From assembly GCF_963422355.1 (NCBI RefSeq), contig NC_085102.1, positions 5,493,420 through 5,557,419 of the forward strand: a DNA stretch of 64,000 bases, written 5' to 3'. The stretch's first letter is position 1. Every line of letters begins with the position of its first letter. Both the position numbers and the translations under genes were made by a program. Source of the stretch: Corticium candelabrum (lineage: Eukaryota > Porifera > Homoscleromorpha > Homosclerophorida > Plakinidae). This document shows, in pieces, positions 44,001-54,174 of the stretch. The notes beneath the pieces were generated by a model. It saw only the letters and a program-made list of their open reading frames with translations, was not told where the DNA came from and made no database searches.

Positions 44001-47000
44001 TCAAACAACAATCTCAGAAATCCATCATTTAAATCTAATGCTGTGAAAGATATAGCACGAGGTCTAGTCACATCTGAAAGAAATGAAGATGCTTGTAATG
44101 TGTTGATGCCATCTCTTCTTGGTTGTACACCATTACCACTAACATCACTCACTAAACTAGAGTTGAAAACGATAAATGAATCTGCACGTGAAGTTGCAAG
44201 ACCTTCTACAGACTTCAGTGCATTTGCATCATCTGTTGTCAGTGTTAGAGTTATGACCAAACCATCATCACTTCGTGAAGAAACTTCAGGACCAAATGAT
44301 GCAACAGACACTGATACAGTGCCATCATGACTGTTTTGTATGGTGAGATGCAATGGCTGAAATGATTTTAAATCAACAACTTCGTCAAATGTCATACGTA
44401 AAATTCCCTCGTTCATGTCAACAACAAAGCTTACCAATTGGGGTGATGTACTATCAGAAATGAACGAAGAAGGTTGAAGCCAAGAGCCACTACTTCCAGG
44501 TACAACAGAGATAATTGTATTTCCAGACATATCTTGAATAAAGCTTGAGTCAATCCGAATCCAACAGTTTGTGCTAACTGTGCACAGCCTTGTGTCTAAC
44601 TTAAGATAATTTAGATCAAATAATGTAAGAGAGACAACAACACGAGTTCCATCACTGCTAATTGTCGACCCACCAGTCAATGACAATGTCCCAGATGCAT
44701 TCACAAAAGAATTGCTAAGAAACAACCCATCAAACTTGATTGATGATACATTGACTGTCTCAGAGAATGACAATACAAGTTCACCGCTATCAAGATCCAA
44801 CGTTTCAAATTGAGCAAACATTGGATTGGTACGATCTCTAGTCAGTTGTCTCACAGAAAGAGCAGAACCATCTGTCAGAGGAACAACAGGTAAGTCTGCT
44901 GCATCAGTAACAAAAGATGATGTGATTGTCAAAAAACAGTCAACAGACGACTGACACAAAGGAAGTCGTGTAACTTCATCCCAATCAGTCTGGCTAAGAA
45001 ACAAACTAACTTCAGTATCATCTTGACCTGAAACAGCCACATTAGTGAGTTCATATGATGCTTGATTCACTAATACTGCATCCTGTAAAGTCAACTGGGT
45101 TGCATCAATTGACTTTGTGAGAACAGTTTCATCAAATGTAAGAAACAATTGCGCACTATTCAGATCAAAATCAAAGTGGATAAGTCTTGGAGCTGTGGTG
45201 TCACTGACATATTGCCGAACACGAAGGGCATTGTTAGGTGAGACAGCAATGACTGGATTCTCATTCATGTCATTCACTGTGCTTGAAGTGATGGACAGGA
45301 ATGTATCAGTAATAGCAGTTGCAAGTGATAGAAAACTCTTAAGTTTGTTTTGATCATTTTCTGTGAGCTGCAATGTAACAGTCGTGGTAACTGTTTGGGT
45401 GGCAGCACCACCTGTTAACACGTACATCACTGATGCATTAGATTGACTTGATTGAAAAGTAAGTTGGTTTGGCTGAAACAAAGCTAAACTAACTGGCTCC
45501 GAAAAAGTCAGTGTCACAAGACCACTGTCCATGTCTAAACCATACGATTCAAGACTTGGTTGTGATGTATCTGCCATATGACTTGTGATTGGCAAAGCAT
45601 TTAAATGGCTGATTTCTTTAACTGCATTGCCATTCATATCTTCTATCATATTACTTGTAATTGATAGAAATGTATTGTCAGGCATGGTACCAAGAGACAG
45701 ATGAGATGCAACTTGATTAAAATCGCTGCTTGCAAGTCCAATGACTATAACTGTGCCATCACTACTGCTTGATGAGCTGGCAGCAGTGAGTGTGGCACTA
45801 GTTAGAGACGATGAGGCATTGTTTTGTATCGTTATGTCTTTAACACTCAATGTCGATGCCTTCACTGTTTCATCAAAAGTCAATGACAACAACCTGCTAT
45901 CCAAGTTCAAGTCAAAAGACACCAAAGATGGTCTTACCCTGTCTGAAATGTAGTTGCTAACCTTCACAGCAGCTGAAGTTGGTATTCCTTGTACTTTGTT
46001 GCCTGCAGAATAGCGCATATCCTGAATAGCATCAGAAGTCATAGCCAAAAATGTGTTTGATGCTGCAGTAGCAAGTTGGCTGTCAAGCTTTAGAGCATTC
46101 AAGTCAAGAACACTGAGAATGAGGACAATCTCTGTAGAATCAATAGTTGATCCAACTCCTCCCGTCAGTGTGTACGCATTGAGTGTGCCTCCGCTTTGAG
46201 TGTTTTGTATCGTTAGCTGTGTAGAATCTAATGTCCTAGCATGCACTGTTTCACTGAACTGAAGAGTTAGCTTGCCAATTGTCATGTCAAGAGAAAATGA
46301 AAGGAGAAATGGAGGTGTTGTGTCATCGATAAACAAGGAGACACGAAAGGCAGAGAGGAGTGTGAGCAAGTTGTTATTCATGTCTTTTACAGTTGAGTTA
46401 GTTGCCATTAGGAAAGTGTTTGCTACACGAGAAGCAAGATCTGGCATTTGTTTCAACCCCTCGAAATCAGACTTTGACAATGTGATAATAATAGTTTGAG
46501 AGTCGTCCTAATAAATATAAGAACATTGAACAATTCGACCAACAGACACTTATAATACTACGAAATGGCAAAGTATTATGATAATAAACAGAGGAATGGA
46601 CAATAGACACCATACAACAAAACTGACAGTAAGACAACCGGTCGAGCCTGAAGGCAAACAAACAAAAACAGAACAAACATGAAAACTGACGTAATTTTAT
46701 AACGGCATTACGTCAGATTTGATGTCCAATCTTACCTGTGACGATATACTTGTAACCAGTGACAATTTCTGTGTAATAAGATTACGATGATTCACCAGAG
46801 TCAACTGTGTGACATCAAATGAACTTGCATCCACAATCTCATCAAACTGCAAACTGATCACTCCAGTATTCAAATCCAAATCAAAAGTAGTCAACACTGG
46901 TTGTGTTAAATCCTCAGTGAAACTCCTCACGTTTAACGCATTTCCATTGGGAAGTGGCACTACTCTGTTGCCATTCATATCAACAGCTGTCAACTCCGAT

Positions 47001-49258
47001 ATTGTCAGCCAAGTGTTATTCACATGAGTAGCAAGACCTTCATTTTTCTTAACCAAAGTCAAATCATTAATGTCAAGATTGATATCCACGTTTGGTGATG
47101 CATTATCTGGTACCAAAGTCCCACTGGCTGATAATGTAAAATTATCTGACAAAGTCTTTCCCGTTTGAAGACTCACTGTTGACTGAGAAAACTTTCGAAC
47201 ATCAACAGTTTCTGAAAAGAACAAATGAAGAATGCCAGCATCAACATCTAGATCAAAATCTGTCAGTGTGGGTCGAGTTTCATCATTTTTGAAGTCACTT
47301 GCTTGAAGACCCTTGCCATCTGTAATAGCCAATGCATCTACTCCTGTCACGCTGTCAATCAGATGAGCACCAATTACAATGAATGTGTTGTGTATTGAAG
47401 TGGCCATCGTTCTGACTTTCTTCACCTCATTCAGATCGTCATCTGAAATTTGTACATCTATAGTAAAGCCATTGGAACTGGTTATACGACTTCCACTTGT
47501 CAGAGAAACTTTAGATAAAGGATAACTCTGAGACGAATTTTGTAGCGTGACAGCTTCAGGTTGGAAAGTAGAAGGAGCCACAACATCATCAAAAGTCATA
47601 CTCAAAACACCAGAGTCAATGTCAAGTGAGAAAGATATCAACCGAGGTGGTGTTGTATTAGGAATGAAGGATTTCACTTGCAGAGCAGCTGAAGAGGGCA
47701 GAAGACCCATAACGTTACCACTCATGTCTTCAACTAAACCAACAGATGCTGACAAAAAAGTGCTGCCTTGTGAAGTTGCTAGCTTCTGGTTTTGTTTCAA
47801 AGCCACAATGTCACTGTCTGCAAGAGTAAATGTAACAGTTTGTGCTCCATCTTTAACATCAGACTCAATGCTCCCTCCAGTAATTGTGAGAGATTCCTGA
47901 CTCCCATTAGTAGTAGATTGCAATGTGATCTTTGAGAGATTAAATGACGTGGACACAAGAACAGGCTCTGAGAAACTCAACGTCAACTTATGCACATTCA
48001 GATCGACATCAAACGAAGACAACACTGGACGAGTAACATCACTATAAAATGAAGTAACTTGCAGTCCTGATGAACTCAAGATCGTCTGCATGCCATTTAT
48101 CTGTACAGACAAGTCACTAATAGTTGTATTTGTCACTGAAAGAAATGAATTGGCTTTAGAAGTTGCCAGTGAAGCTCTAGACTTGATCTCATTCAAGTCA
48201 GTTGGTGACAACTGGATCTCAATGATATCTCCATTAGAAGACATGGACATTCCATCAGTAAGAGTGTAGTACAACTGCGAGATTGAACTCAAATGTGACA
48301 TTGACTGGACGGTGATTCCCGTTGCATCAAGAGATGAAACGTCAACTGGTTCATCAAATGTCATTATCAACTCTCCACTATCCAAATCCAAATCATATAG
48401 CAACAAACGAGGTCCAGTAATGTCATTAGAAAATGATGCCGGAATTCTCCTAGTGTCCAGATCACCATCCAACAAAGGAGACACTACATTACCAGCCATG
48501 TCCAAGATGAAAAATTGAGTGAATGTCAGCCAGCAATTTGATATTGTTGTACACACCTGTCGATTTAATTTCAACTCATTCAAAGCTGTAGGTGACAACT
48601 GTATGTCAATAACATGGCTGTCATTGCTTAGAGCAACAGCATCAATTATTGAGTAAGATTGCTCAGGCAAACCAGAAGTCACATGATGTTGTAGCTGCAA
48701 TGTTTGAGTAAGGTTGAGAGTAGACACATCAATTGGCTCATTGAATTCCAGTGTTACCATCCCAGAATCCAAATCTAGGTCCTTGAATCCTTTAGTGGCA
48801 AGTTGAGGTGACGTTGTATCTGCTGTAAAATCCGACACCAGCTTAGCATCATTCTGTGAAAACGACTCAAGCTCATCACCAGATGAATCATCAACCAGCC
48901 CATTGTTTGTGTCAATGCTAATAAAAGACCTAGACTGGGACACAGCCAGTTGTTGGTTAAGTTTGATTTTATCCAAATCAGTTGTAGTCATCGAGAGGCG
49001 GACAATGACAGCCGATGACAAAACAGTGCTGCTGCATCCTGTCAGTCTGTATGTTTGCGGTTGATAGGTAGTCGTGACCCTCACATCTTCCTTGTTCTGT
49101 AGAACAAATCGTGTGCAATCGACATTGCTGAGTCGCAATCTTGCAACACCAGCTGCAGTAAGAGTCAACGTGCCAGCATCCATGTCCAATTCAAATGAAT
49201 TAAGAGTTGGTGCAACAGCAACAGCTGCATTAAACAATAAAGTAAGTGCCATGAACAT
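2021..49258 (-). CDS. Giant secreted protein: about 120 Ig-like repeats, 3 IPT/TIG domains, Calx-beta-like tail
   Basis: Two exons: 49258-46736 and 46507-2021. They are joined in phase 0 across a 228 bp intron (CAG|GTAAGA donor, TTTATTAG acceptor), and the join restores a repeat unit. The predicted protein is about 15,669 aa. The ATG at 49258 opens a signal peptide (MFMALTLLFNAAVAVA); the same frame has a stop just upstream. Residues about 17-15,230 are tandem units of about 127 aa. Each reads, in order: D-T-x-P-x-L, a strand such as SFDLDMDSG, LTLTFSETVN(V/A)SSLD, ITLQ, LTGG, DLNEIKRL, (N)TFLS, DMNGN. The frame LTFSEPVxxxTL...DxxGN is the signature of SbsA-type Ig-like domains (Pfam Big_5) of bacterial surface proteins. 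IPT/TIG domains follow at about 15,230, 15,326 and 15,418, each with a GxxFG(P) motif, then a Calx-beta-like domain at about 15,513-15,635. No transmembrane segment or GPI signal is visible. Role inferred: extracellular matrix or cell adhesion. The exact 3' end may change if a further exon exists. Confidence 0.85.
2130..2492 (-). other. Calx-beta-like domain of the giant protein
   Basis: The run GTISFSHAVFNVSETESLGN then VTITRTNYP has the F-x-V-x-E-x-x-G-x-x-x-(V/I)-x-(V/I)-x-R pattern of Calx-beta domains, which bind calcium in Na/Ca exchangers and occur in sponge aggregation-factor proteins. The final strands (about 2240-2130) are less standard and a canonical ending with acidic residues is not seen. 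Confidence 0.65.
2495..2776 (-). other. IPT/TIG domain 3 of the giant protein
   Basis: Contains VDPPSTFLHDTTDITITGTQ followed by FGPTNAS, then the cysteine pair LCLNP and VCTAPP. It is followed without a linker by the Calx-beta-like module. Confidence 0.85.
2780..3053 (-). other. IPT/TIG domain 2 of the giant protein
   Basis: Contains FIFPVAGTKYGNT, VSIYGRNFGPS and a cysteine pair (KECTLP, ITCQTP) in the positions usual for TIG domains of plexins and fibrocystin-like proteins. This is the most canonical of the three. Confidence 0.9.
3057..3340 (-). other. IPT/TIG domain 1 of the giant protein
   Basis: The segment starts PVFIEVKPTAG and contains LVVRGLNFGP, the typical G-x-x-F-G turn of IPT/TIG (Ig-like, plexin and transcription-factor) domains. 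It directly follows the last Ig-like repeat. Confidence 0.8.
43465..43520 (-). other. Ser-Gly-rich insert in a repeat (possible glycosaminoglycan site)
   Basis: One repeat carries an inserted loop DGSDGSGSGSGSGSGQ between the LTGG-type turn and the next strand. Ser-Gly dipeptides next to acidic residues are the known acceptor pattern for xylosyltransferase-initiated glycosaminoglycan chains. Similar inserts lie near 30,910-30,955, 24,079-24,127 and 9,840-9,895. Confidence 0.45.
46508..46735 (-). other. Single intron of the giant gene
   Basis: A 228 bp intron with donor CAG|GTAAGA (exon ends at 46736) and acceptor TTATATTTATTAG (exon resumes at 46507). It falls between codons (phase 0) in the middle of the seventh repeat. 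The joined reading SSQ-DDSQTIIITLS restores the strand that precedes the DLNxIK-type helix (here DFEGLK). It is the only intron recognised in 47 kb of gene. Confidence 0.85.
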
Positions 49259-51091
49259 CGTCAAGCCATTGTACTCGCTTACTGTTTTTCAAAACAAAGA
49301 CAAACAAAAAGAGAGACAAATACCATTTGACAACTTCCATTCTGCTGGCAAACTGCAAACTCAACCTACAAACGATCAATAAAAAATTACAATTACGAGA
49401 ACTGAAAGCACCATCCACACCAAACGTCACATGACTAAAATAGCATACTGCCTTCTACATGTAATATTATCTTGCCTAGAATGTGATGCCTTCACAAGTG
49501 AAGACTGAGCAGAGAACACGGATAAACTTACTGACATGTTATTATAGGCAAATGTGACCTCAAGTATGCAGACTGTTTCACAGTTGTTGTGCACAAAATT
49601 GGACCAGCATGCATGTGGCAATACGCCATCACTTGACACAACACACACCAACGTGAAAGACTTCCAAGCAACAAAAACTGACGAGTGAATAAATCAAGCA
49701 GACCAACCACCTGACAGCAATACTAGTTAATTAAATTAAAATTTTGAAGAACACTGATGTGTTATTAATTGAAATGTTTTCCTCTGGATTCCTCAGTACA
49801 GCTGGTCTCTGCACTGAGCAGTGTGCTATCATGCACACTCAATGTTTGAGAGCCTGAAAAAATCAACTAAATAAGACATTCGTACAACAAGTTCATGCTC
49901 TCATCTGCATTCTCTAGAACACAACAGCAAACCACCTCAATGCAGATGTAAAGATGAGAAACAGCTTAGCGATATCTTAGCTCATTACCTCTGATATCAT
50001 ATTTATTCTTGTATAAAACACTTGCCAATATTTTACATCCAGACACATAATGAACCAGTTTCTTTTCCTGTTTGATATTAATTTGCCATACCAGCAATGT
50101 TGAATGTGTCTGATACAACCAATTGCTGTTAATCACCACATACTGTCAAAATTGCAGTTATAATTATATTGTTCATATTATTATCACATTTTCTAATATC
50201 CAAACTCGTACAGTAGGTACATATTATGACCCGCCTTCAATGACGTCACGAACTGAAACCTTACAGATTTGCGCATTCACTGTTCAACTGATCTGCGAGC
50301 TATTGGTAAAGTCTTTCGTGTAATTGATTCGCACCTTCTGTATTTTGTTGTCCGTCGCTCTTCTGGTCGCTGTTGATCAAAATATCAGTTCTCCGTCTCA
50401 CGGCGCTGGAGAACGTCGTCTGTGCACTTGGACGTATACAAAAGTGTTCACTTCCGCTAGGAAACGGCCTAGCGTCGTCAGAAACCCAAGAACGTTAGCT
50501 CCTCTTACGCCTGGCGCCCACCAATTGGCGTTGATCACGTGACAGATAGTTGTAGTGCCGTGACAACAAGAAGCAAATTGTCACTCCTACAATGTCAGCG
50601 TGTAACTGATGCATTCAATCGGTTTGAAACGTAACGCAAGATGTAACATGAAAACAAGGCTTGTACTGTAGAGGCGAGCTACACGTACACAAGCGTATCA
50701 TCTAGCTAGGTTACATGTACATGTACATGCCGTAATTTTTTGCTGCTCGAGCAGACTGGTAGGTTGCGCATAGAAATTACTTCTTACATGTAGCCTCTAG
50801 CTAATTGTTTGTCTTTTGTAAAGTAGGCTAGGCAATTTACTATTATTTAGACTTCAAGTCGTCGCGTTACAATGTGTTGTACATGTTGTACTAATTACCT
50901 AAACAATTAACACTTTTAGTACACTCCATTACTCAATATACTGTTGCCGTAATGTCCCGTAACCCGGATCTATTTCAGTTCACCACATCTAGAAGTCGTC
51001 TCTACTCTACGTACTCTTCCTTCTGGCTAATCCAGATCTACCAAAGTCTAACGCCAACTCTGTATACACCACGGCGTAGACCGCCAGTCAC
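49259..51091. promoter_or_regulatory. Intergenic region between the divergent giant gene and iGluR 1; promoter-like block
   Basis: No coding gene is supported in these 1.8 kb; the frames present are short, begin at non-ATG codons or lack any recognisable feature. About 50,230-50,545 is richer in CpG than its surroundings. It contains a palindromic TGACGTCA at 50241-50248 (CRE/ATF consensus), an ETS-like CTTCCG near 50,451 and CACGTGAC near 50,535. Because the two neighbours are transcribed away from each other, this block could serve either or both. Around 50,713 there is a short acatgtacatgt palindrome. Confidence 0.4.
50241..50248. promoter_or_regulatory. CRE-like palindrome TGACGTCA
   Basis: An exact 8 bp CRE/ATF consensus in the CpG-richer part of the intergenic region, 0.85 kb before the iGluR 1 start codon and 1 kb before the giant gene's start. 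It is a motif match only. Confidence 0.35.
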
Positions 51092-53691
51092 ATGGGCTAC
51101 TTCTGTGTTGGTTTCGTTCTCTCTCTTTCATTCTGTGTTGCTACTCTCATTTGTTGCAGCAGTTGTGAGTCTTCTACAGATACAGAATCGGGCCACTTTT
51201 CGTATTGGCCATCATCTGACGCGCAGAACTTCGCAATCGGAGCTCTGATACCGGAACATGAAACTATTTACCGTCCCATTGCGACATTGGGATTTCTGTC
51301 CGCTATACAAGACGTTAACAACGATCCACGTGTTCTTCCGCACCACAAACTGCAGCCAGTTATTAGAGACACTAAAGGGGATACATGGCTTGGATTTCAG
51401 AAGGCAATTGAAGTCATTAATAAAGGGGTGGTGGCGGTGGTTGGTCCTGGTGTTTCTACTGTGGCTGAAGTGATCTCTCCTCTAGCGTCCCATTGTCAGA
51501 TACCATTTGTTACACCTTCTTCCTCCAGTCTATCTCTATCACTGCATGAAGTCCACAAATATTTACTCCAATTATGTCCTTCATCAAGGGTACTGGGTCG
51601 AGCAATTATTGATGTTCTGTATGAGTTTGGATGGAAATACATTGCGATTATCAAATCAGATGGTGAGCATGGCAAAGTTGCACTGTATTACTTGGAGCAG
51701 CTGGCTAGACAGCAGGGACTGCACGTCATCAAGGTTATAGAGCTTCCTGTTTATCCTGGCAATGAGAAAGTAGAGAATCGAACTGCTACTGTTGCATTAC
51801 TGATAACGTATTTAAAAGATTTAGTCAATCTGCATGCTCACGTGTTTGTCCTCAGTGTGCTGGATCATCACCTTGAGTTGGTTTTGCAAGCTGCAGATGA
51901 CCTTGGTCTAATTGGAGCAGAGTTTGTTTGGATTATTGATCGATTGGAATCACCAGAACATGTATTAACACCGAACTTGCTAAGATTACTGCAGGGCAGT
52001 CTAGGAATTAGTACATCTCTTCCCAGGTCAGTAACAGAGTGGGAAAAGAAACACAATGTTAACTACACAAGCATCTATCAACTGTATGCATACGATTCTG
52101 TGTGGTTGATTGCACATGCTCTTAACCGGTGTATCGAAGATGGCCATTTATTACACAGAACACGTCTACCACCTACCAAGGGTTTACCTCAACTGTACAG
52201 ACTGATTAGTGGCCAGGTGTTGTTAGAGTACATTCAAAACACCTCTTTTGAAGGAATATCAGGGAAAGTTCGTTTTGATGCTGAAACTGGTGAACGACAA
52301 AAAGAATACAACATTGTGAATATGTTTAATGGAACATTCTCTACTGTTGGCAAATGGTCGTCAGTTGGCTCTTCGCAAAAGAGTCGTTTAGCAATGGGTG
52401 GCAGCTACTACCCACTCCCAAAGTGGAACAATGGCAGTATTGTGATACCTGCTGATCGAGATACATCAACCAGTCAATTAATTTCTGCTCTTGTCATTGT
52501 GACTGAGCCATTCGTTTATCATGCCAGCGATACTGCAAACAATCCATTCTCCGGATACCTGATTGATCTAATGAATGAACTCAGTCAAAGAATTGGCTTT
52601 AGTTATAGATTGACAATATGGAATGATAGTTATGATGAAGCAATCAAATACATTTCACGAGGAGACCATCCTCACACTCTTGTAGTTGCAGACATGACAA
52701 TCACTTCCGTGAGATCAGAGTATGTTCACTTTTCACGTAGCTATCTCACAGTGCAGTTGTGCTTGTTGATCAAACGTCCTGATACTGAAACAGCAGAGGG
52801 TATTTGGGGATTTTTGGCACCATTAAACTACAGTGTTTGGTGTATAGTTCTTGCATTCTTTCTCTTTGGAGCTGTTGTGCTACGAATTACCGAACTCTGT
52901 AGAAGAAACCATCCAGATTTAAAATTTAGTGAAAGTTTGTGGATAAGTTTCTCGTGTGCATTTGGTAGGACTCATTTTGGTATTATATCAATATGGAGAC
53001 ATTATTGATGTTGCTTGCTGTTGTAGGTACTCATAAAGATGACTTGGTGACATCACTGTTTGGTCGGTTGTGGCTCGTAGTTGTAATGATGATCCTGTTA
53101 GTACTTACATCTGTCTACACTGCAAATCTGACTGGCTTCTTGCTTTCTAAAGAACTGAAGTTAGATGTGACCGAGTTACAAGATTTGTTGGATGAACCAG
53201 TCGGTGCCGTTCCTGGTACTTCCACTTTCCAGTATTTGGCTGATATTGAAGGTATGAGGAATTTGATTCCAGTACTTGAAGCTGATGCTCCAGCAGCTAT
53301 TCTCAATGGAACAGTGAAAGCGTTTATTGCTGATAGACCAGTTCTTCAACACATTGCTCTGTACAACTGCAGTGTGTATGTTGCTAAGATTCAGTTTCAT
53401 CCCCAACAGCTTTCTTTGGCCTTCCAGCGAGGCAGTGCATTGTTGGATCCCGTCAATGCTCACATGCAATCTTTCTGGGAATCTGGATATCTTAGTCGTC
53501 TGTACAATCGCCACTTCGTTTGGTTTTCTAAGTGCAATGATCCCGAACAAGAACAGGAATTGTCCCAGATTGGTGTAGAGGAAATCAGCGGAATATTCAT
53601 CGTGATAGGGATCACAGCTGTAATTTGTTTGCTTGGTCGTTTTGTTACAAAGACGTGCGTCCCTTCCTTTGAGGATGCGTGTAATGGGTAA
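51092..53691 (+). CDS. Ionotropic glutamate receptor-like subunit, iGluR 1
   Basis: Two exons, 51092-52964 and 53027-53691, join in phase 1 across a 62 bp intron to give 845 aa, normal for iGluRs. Order: signal peptide (MGYFCVGFVLSLSF), amino-terminal ligand-binding-like domain (about 40-440, with AVVGPGVSTVAEVISPLA), S1 (about 470-575), M1 (about 580-600), pore loop ending SFSCAFGTHKDD, M3 (about 640-664, with VYTANLTGF replacing SYTANLAAF), S2, M4 (about 811-831), short tail. The ligand-clamping arginine is present in TITSVRSEYVHF (about R541). The S2 acidic residue aligned with GluN1 Asp732 is present as Asp (AFIADRPVL). The S2 disulfide pair (YNCS, SKCND) is kept. The Q/R/N filter site appears to be Thr. 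Motifs around R541 and M3 resemble plant GLRs. It is predicted to be a plasma-membrane cation channel subunit. The gene is CpG-poor compared with the next two. Confidence 0.93.
52965..53026 (+). other. Intron of iGluR 1, in the pore loop
   Basis: Sixty-two bases, donor TTTG|GTAGGA, acceptor TGTTGTAG|GTACTC, phase 1. It splits the glycine codon of the AFG-THK pore-loop sequence. The other two iGluR genes have an intron at exactly the same codon and phase. Confidence 0.9.
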
Positions 53692-54174
53692 TAAGAGTGC
53701 TGACAAACGTTACGAACGTCTTAAGCAATCAAAAGAAAAGGAGAATGATGAAGGTGACGTGCAAATATAAATAGATAACACAAATCAAATGTACTGTATT
53801 ATTATAATGGTTAGTCAGTCTTTAGTTACAGCTGCGTTTTAAGAGCTAGTTAGATTTAAATGCTTCAACAGCTACACCAAAATGAGCTGGCAGCAATTAT
53901 TAGTAAGTCAGGGATTGCACTAAAAATGAGACGCCTGTATTCACTGAGATTTTATTAATAGTAGCAGACAATTTTAATTCTTTGAAGCATATTAATGGTA
54001 GCAACCATGCACGGAGGGCAAACGGGCCATGCATGGCGCCAGTAATTTTCCTGCCTCACTGCATTATTCCCAAATTCAGTGTATTAAAGCGTAAGTTTCT
54101 TGTATGAGATTGTAATGTAGCTGCACGCGAGCCCACGTGCATCCAGTAATTAAGTTGCTTGAAATACGTTGCGA
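53692..54174. other. Intergenic spacer between iGluR 1 and iGluR 2
   Basis: No gene seen. From about 53,858 onward the sequence is a diverged copy of 57,233 onward: shared blocks include gctggcag near 53,885 and cagtaattttcctgcctc near 54,040. It is therefore the left flank of the tandemly duplicated unit. An identical 21 bp promoter-proximal element lies at 54121-54141. Confidence 0.6.
54121..54141 (+). promoter_or_regulatory. Conserved promoter-proximal element with E-box, iGluR 2
   Basis: A 21 bp block containing GAGCCCACGTGCA (E-box CACGTG) occurs identically before iGluR 2 (33 bp before the ATG) and iGluR 3 (49 bp before its ATG), while the DNA on either side has diverged. Conservation in diverged flanks suggests function, but a conversion endpoint is an alternative. 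Confidence 0.4.

Larger units (their letters stand above)
3341..49215 (-). repeat. Tandem protein-coding repeat array, about 120 units of about 380 bp
   Basis: A hand count of units starting with the P-x-L-x-x-F-x-L-D-M motif gives seven in exon 1 (the last split by the intron) and 113 in exon 2. Period is about 380 bp. Units are clearly homologous at the protein level but diverged at the DNA level, so this is an old array, not a recent satellite. Most conserved positions are the acidic DLDMDSG strand turn, the F-(S/D/N)-E-(T/P)-V segment, LTGG, DLNEIK and DMNGN. Confidence 0.9.

Noticed and set aside
3341..46480. Regular about 380 bp periodicity as a CRISPR array or satellite DNA
   Set aside because: Units are protein-coding, diverged in DNA but conserved in protein, with no constant short repeat and unique spacer pattern; the organism is eukaryotic.
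2021..46480. The giant frame as a bacterial contaminant surface protein
   Set aside because: An in-frame spliceosomal intron with a signal-peptide exon, and metazoan iGluR and filamin genes on the same contig, argue against a bacterial source. The domain type itself may still be of bacterial origin.
2041..46499. Many plus-strand frames of 60-190 codons opposite the giant exon
   Set aside because: They recur at the repeat period and are antisense shadows of conserved codons; they lack start context and any recognisable domain.
50324..50542. Frame with a hydrophobic start upstream of iGluR 1, resembling a signal peptide
   Set aside because: It begins at TTG, not ATG, ends in a low-complexity basic stretch, and has no splice donor that links it to iGluR 1.
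53176..53706. Long minus-strand frame of 176 codons opposite iGluR 1 exon 2
   Set aside because: Antisense shadow of the conserved S2/M4 coding sequence; no domain of its own.
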